64,000 nt of DNA. Origin: Lachnospiraceae bacterium. GTDB taxonomy: Bacteria; Bacteroidota; Bacteroidia; Bacteroidales; Muribaculaceae. This document shows positions 61,701-64,000 of this stretch, piece by piece (the stretch's first letter is position 1; each line of letters begins with the position of its first letter). The DNA lies in NCBI GenBank assembly GCA_023663655.1, contig JAMPGZ010000002.1, forward strand, positions 62,001 through 126,000, in the 5' to 3' direction. The notes under the pieces are model-generated. The model saw only the letters and a list, made by a program, of their open reading frames with translations, searched no databases and was not told the DNA's origin. The position numbers and the translations under genes are program-made.

Positions 61701-64000
61701 ATGAAAAAAACTCTATTAGTATGTGCGGCTTTGATGGGCTCTGTTGCTATGAGCGCCCAGCACACCCACATTGTGCAAGCCGAGAAGCTTGACCGTGGTG
61801 TGCTTGCTGTGAAAGCCGACAATGGAGTGTTTGTGTCCTGGCGTTCATTTGCCGGCGATGACAAGAATTTGACATTCGATGTGTATCGTGGCGACACAAA
61901 ACTCAACACAACACCGCTGAGAAGCCGTACCAATTTCACCGACCCCGCAGGTAAGGCGGGAGATCTCTATTCGGTAAAAGCCGTTCTTGGCACCGAAGTG
62001 AAGGAAACCTCCAAGCAGGTTGCTGCTTGGGAGACATTCTACAAGAAAATTCATCTTGACCGCCCCGCAGGCGGCACCGTGCCGCCGGGAGCTGCTTCGG
62101 ATAAGAATGGTAATTCGTATGAGATGCGCGACTACACCTACACCCCCGACGATGTGTCGGTAGGTGATGTCGACGGCGACGGCGAGTGGGAATATATCGT
62201 GAAATGGTTCCCGACAAATGCAGCTGACAATTCGCATCAGCGTTTTACCGGAAAGACTCTTATCGATTGCTATAAATTTGACGGTACCAAACTGTGGCGC
62301 ATTGACCTTGGAATAAACATCCGTTCAGGTAACCACTACACGCAGTTCATGGTGTACGACTTTGACGGCGACGGAAAGGCTGAGCTTATCTGCAAGACGG
62401 CTCCGGGCACCATCGACGGCAAGGGAAATCCCGTGCTGATGGGCAGCGATAAGGCTGATGCTGACTACCGCAATTCTGTCGGCACCCCGCTGTCGGGACC
62501 GGAATACCTGACTGTGTTCAACGGCGAGACCGGCGCGGCGATAAATACCATCGCCTATAATCCGCCCCGCTCAATCCGCACCAACAGCCAGTGGGGCGAC
62601 AGCTACGGCGGTCGATCGGAGCGTTACCTTGCCGGTGTCGCATATCTTGACGGACAGAAGCCGAGTGCTGTGTTCTGCCGTGGATATTACACTGCATCTT
62701 ATATATGGGCTGTGGACTTCGACGGAACCAAGCTCACTGAAAAATGGCTGCACAAGTCGGAGAAGAGCGGTGCCGGGCTGTATGGCGAAGGCGCCCACTC
62801 ATTGACTATCGGCGATGTCGATGGCGACGGATGCGATGAGATAGTTTATGGAGCGGCTTGCTGCGACCATGACGGAACCACGCTTTACCGCACCGGTGCC
62901 GGTCATGGCGACGCTCTCCACTTGACCGATATGCTTCCCGACCGTGAGGGTCTTGAAGTGTTCATGCCTCACGAAGAAAAAGGGAGCGCTTACAAGTGGG
63001 ACACCGAGCTCCGCGATGCAAAGACCGGTGAGATTCTTTATGGCGAAAAGCAATCGGGTGAGGATATCGGTCGCGGTATGGCTGCAAACATCTCCTCAAA
63101 ATATCCCGGTTATGAATACTGGGCATCAACCAAGACCGGTGTATTCAACAAGGATGTTGTGGTGAGCACCAAGATGCCGCCGTCCACCAATTTCCGCATC
63201 TATTGGGATGGTGACCTTCTCGATGAACTGTTTGACGGAAGATATAGCTCAAGTTCGGGTAAGTCGAGTCCGCAGATTCAGAAATGCAAGAACGACCTTT
63301 CAGGATCAAGCGTGCTGATGTCGTTCAATCAGTATTCCAATGCCGGTTCAACAAACAGCACCAAGGCTACTCCCAACTTGCAAGCCGACCTCTTCGGTGA
63401 CTGGCGTGAGGAGGTGATTCTGCATGACCAGACCACCGAAAGCGACCTTATCATATTCACCACTACTATTCCGAGCGACTATAAAGTGCCTGCTCTCATG
63501 CAGGACCGCCAGTACCGTGTGGCTGTGGCATGGCAGAATGTAGCCTACAATCAGCCGCCTCATTTGAGCTATAACCTCGAAGAGTCGTTCAACACGGCAG
63601 GAGCCATCAAGGTGAGTGGCGGAAGCATGAATCAGGTGGTGGATCTTGGTGCCGAGATGACTCCAATCGAGTTCACTGTGATCCGTGCTACAGGCGTAGT
63701 GCAAAACGGTCTGCCCGAAGGCGTGAAAATGGACTTTGATCCGGCGACTCTTACCGGAAAAATCTCAGGAACTCCCGTTGCCGAGGATGAATACACATTC
63801 ACTCTCACCACCACCGGTGCGGCAAATGACAATAACGGTTATGTGGAGGGTGTGCTTAAAGTGCGCCGCAGCACCAACCTTAATCTCATCGCTCAATTCG
63901 AGTTTGAGAAAGCCGGTGAGACCACAGTCAACAATATCCACGGCACGGCAGCAGTCAATGGCACTGATGCCACTGTTGTGGAAGGCAAGAAGGGCAACGC
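61701..64000 (+). CDS. Rhamnogalacturonan lyase, polysaccharide lyase family 11 (truncated by window edge)
   Basis: Exported lyase that cuts the rhamnogalacturonan I backbone (YesW/YesX family). The frame is open to the last base, 766 codons, so the 3' end is missing. Signal peptide at 1-19 (ending AMSA-QH). The PL11 eight-bladed propeller (about residues 20-620) carries Ca-binding Asp-rich turns DVSVGDVDGDGEWEYIVKW near 155, VYDFDGDGKAELICKTAPGT near 220, and TIGDVDGDGCDEIVYG near 370, plus DLFGDWREEVILHD near 565. An immunoglobulin-like putative-Ig segment (about 640-725, GLPEGVKMDFDPATLTG) follows. A LamG-like beginning (AQFEFEKAGETTVNNIHG) runs to the edge. It extends the pectin set of 9-16 kb. 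Confidence 0.93.
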   Translation, partial: MKKTLLVCAALMGSVAMSAQHTHIVQAEKLDRGVLAVKADNGVFVSWRSFAGDDKNLTFDVYRGDTKLNTTPLRSRTNFTDPAGKAGDLYSVKAVLGTEVKETSKQVAAWETFYKKIHLDRPAGGTVPPGAASDKNGNSYEMRDYTYTPDDVSVGDVDGDGEWEYIVKWFPTNAADNSHQRFTGKTLIDCYKFDGTKLWRIDLGINIRSGNHYTQFMVYDFDGDGKAELICKTAPGTIDGKGNPVLMGSDKADADYRNSVGTPLSGPEYLTVFNGETGAAINTIAYNPPRSIRTNSQWGDSYGGRSERYLAGVAYLDGQKPSAVFCRGYYTASYIWAVDFDGTKLTEKWLHKSEKSGAGLYGEGAHSLTIGDVDGDGCDEIVYGAACCDHDGTTLYRTGAGHGDALHLTDMLPDREGLEVFMPHEEKGSAYKWDTELRDAKTGEILYGEKQSGEDIGRGMAANISSKYPGYEYWASTKTGVFNKDVVVSTKMPPSTNFRIYWDGDLLDELFDGRYSSSSGKSSPQIQKCKNDLSGSSVLMSFNQYSNAGSTNSTKATPNLQADLFGDWREEVILHDQTTESDLIIFTTTIPSDYKVPALMQDRQYRVAVAWQNVAYNQPPHLSYNLEESFNTAGAIKVSGGSMNQVVDLGAEMTPIEFTVIRATGVVQNGLPEGVKMDFDPATLTGKISGTPVAEDEYTFTLTTTGAANDNNGYVEGVLKVRRSTNLNLIAQFEFEKAGETTVNNIHGTAAVNGTDATVVEGKKGN

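Overview
The window looks like chromosomal DNA of a gut Bacteroidales, most like Muribaculaceae or a close relative. The evidence is a type IX secretion component (PorZ), secreted pectinases with C-terminal sorting-like domains, DUF4254 and DUF389 proteins, and near-universal use of the Bacteroidetes promoter -7 element TAnnTTTG upstream of genes. No rRNA, CRISPR array, transposase or intact prophage was seen. The family-level assignment is inference.

Layout. (1) 78-7450, minus strand: a nadA-leuS-rdgB-porZ operon plus a hypothetical gene. (2) 7451-8028: an AT-rich, gene-free region with repeated DnaA-box-like words, the best candidate for a replication origin here. (3) 8029-9311, plus: a nucleotide-sugar epimerase-like gene and a small membrane protein. 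(4) 9303-16275, minus: a pectin operon of two PL1 pectate lyases, a GH28 polygalacturonase and a mini sorting-domain protein, followed by tRNA-Ala(GGC). (5) 16631-24000: an alginate-lyase-family enzyme, a GH3, and two divergently transcribed GH43 enzymes. (6) 24256-27758, plus: a WecE/WecF/GT4 glycan cassette flanked by low-complexity repeats. (7) 28014-36208, minus: cell-envelope genes (CDP-glycerol transferase family, DUF389, Wzx-type flippase, GT9, DUF4254, MATE), with ruvB inside the operon. (8) tRNA-Lys(CTT), then GT61 with an EFR1-type ferredoxin, and a guanine deaminase with an MFS transporter. (9) 41690-44007: a secreted flavin reductase-ABM fusion, a coupled 81-aa protein, and a divergent AraC regulator. 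(10) 44041-49330: metY, an unknown two-gene pair, an M13 peptidase and panB. (11) 49592-54331: a GH95 enzyme, a HigBA-like toxin-antitoxin pair, and a GltD-like oxidoreductase. (12) 54607-61486: an SpmA-SpmB fusion, ybeY, mnmG, apt, uvrC and a small outer-membrane-like protein. (13) 61701 to the right edge: a PL11 rhamnogalacturonan lyase, cut by the window.

How the genes work together. The lyases and hydrolases (PL1 x2, GH28, PL11, with GH43/GH3/GH95) form a pectin and hemicellulose degradation set. PL1 and GH28 cut homogalacturonan, PL11 cuts the rhamnogalacturonan I backbone, and the GH43/GH3/GH95 enzymes would trim side chains. No SusC/SusD pair or hybrid two-component sensor is present, so uptake and sensing must be encoded elsewhere. 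PorZ and the sorting-like tails suggest export or anchoring by the type IX system. The 24-38 kb genes build or export surface glycans.

A 16-bp ParB-site match (parS) directly follows mnmG at 58238. Together with the repeat cluster at 7.5-8.0 kb and a positional GC-skew change, it suggests that the window lies near the chromosomal replication origin. The 16.6-24.0 kb carbohydrate block has skew opposite to its right-hand surroundings, which suggests inversion or acquisition.
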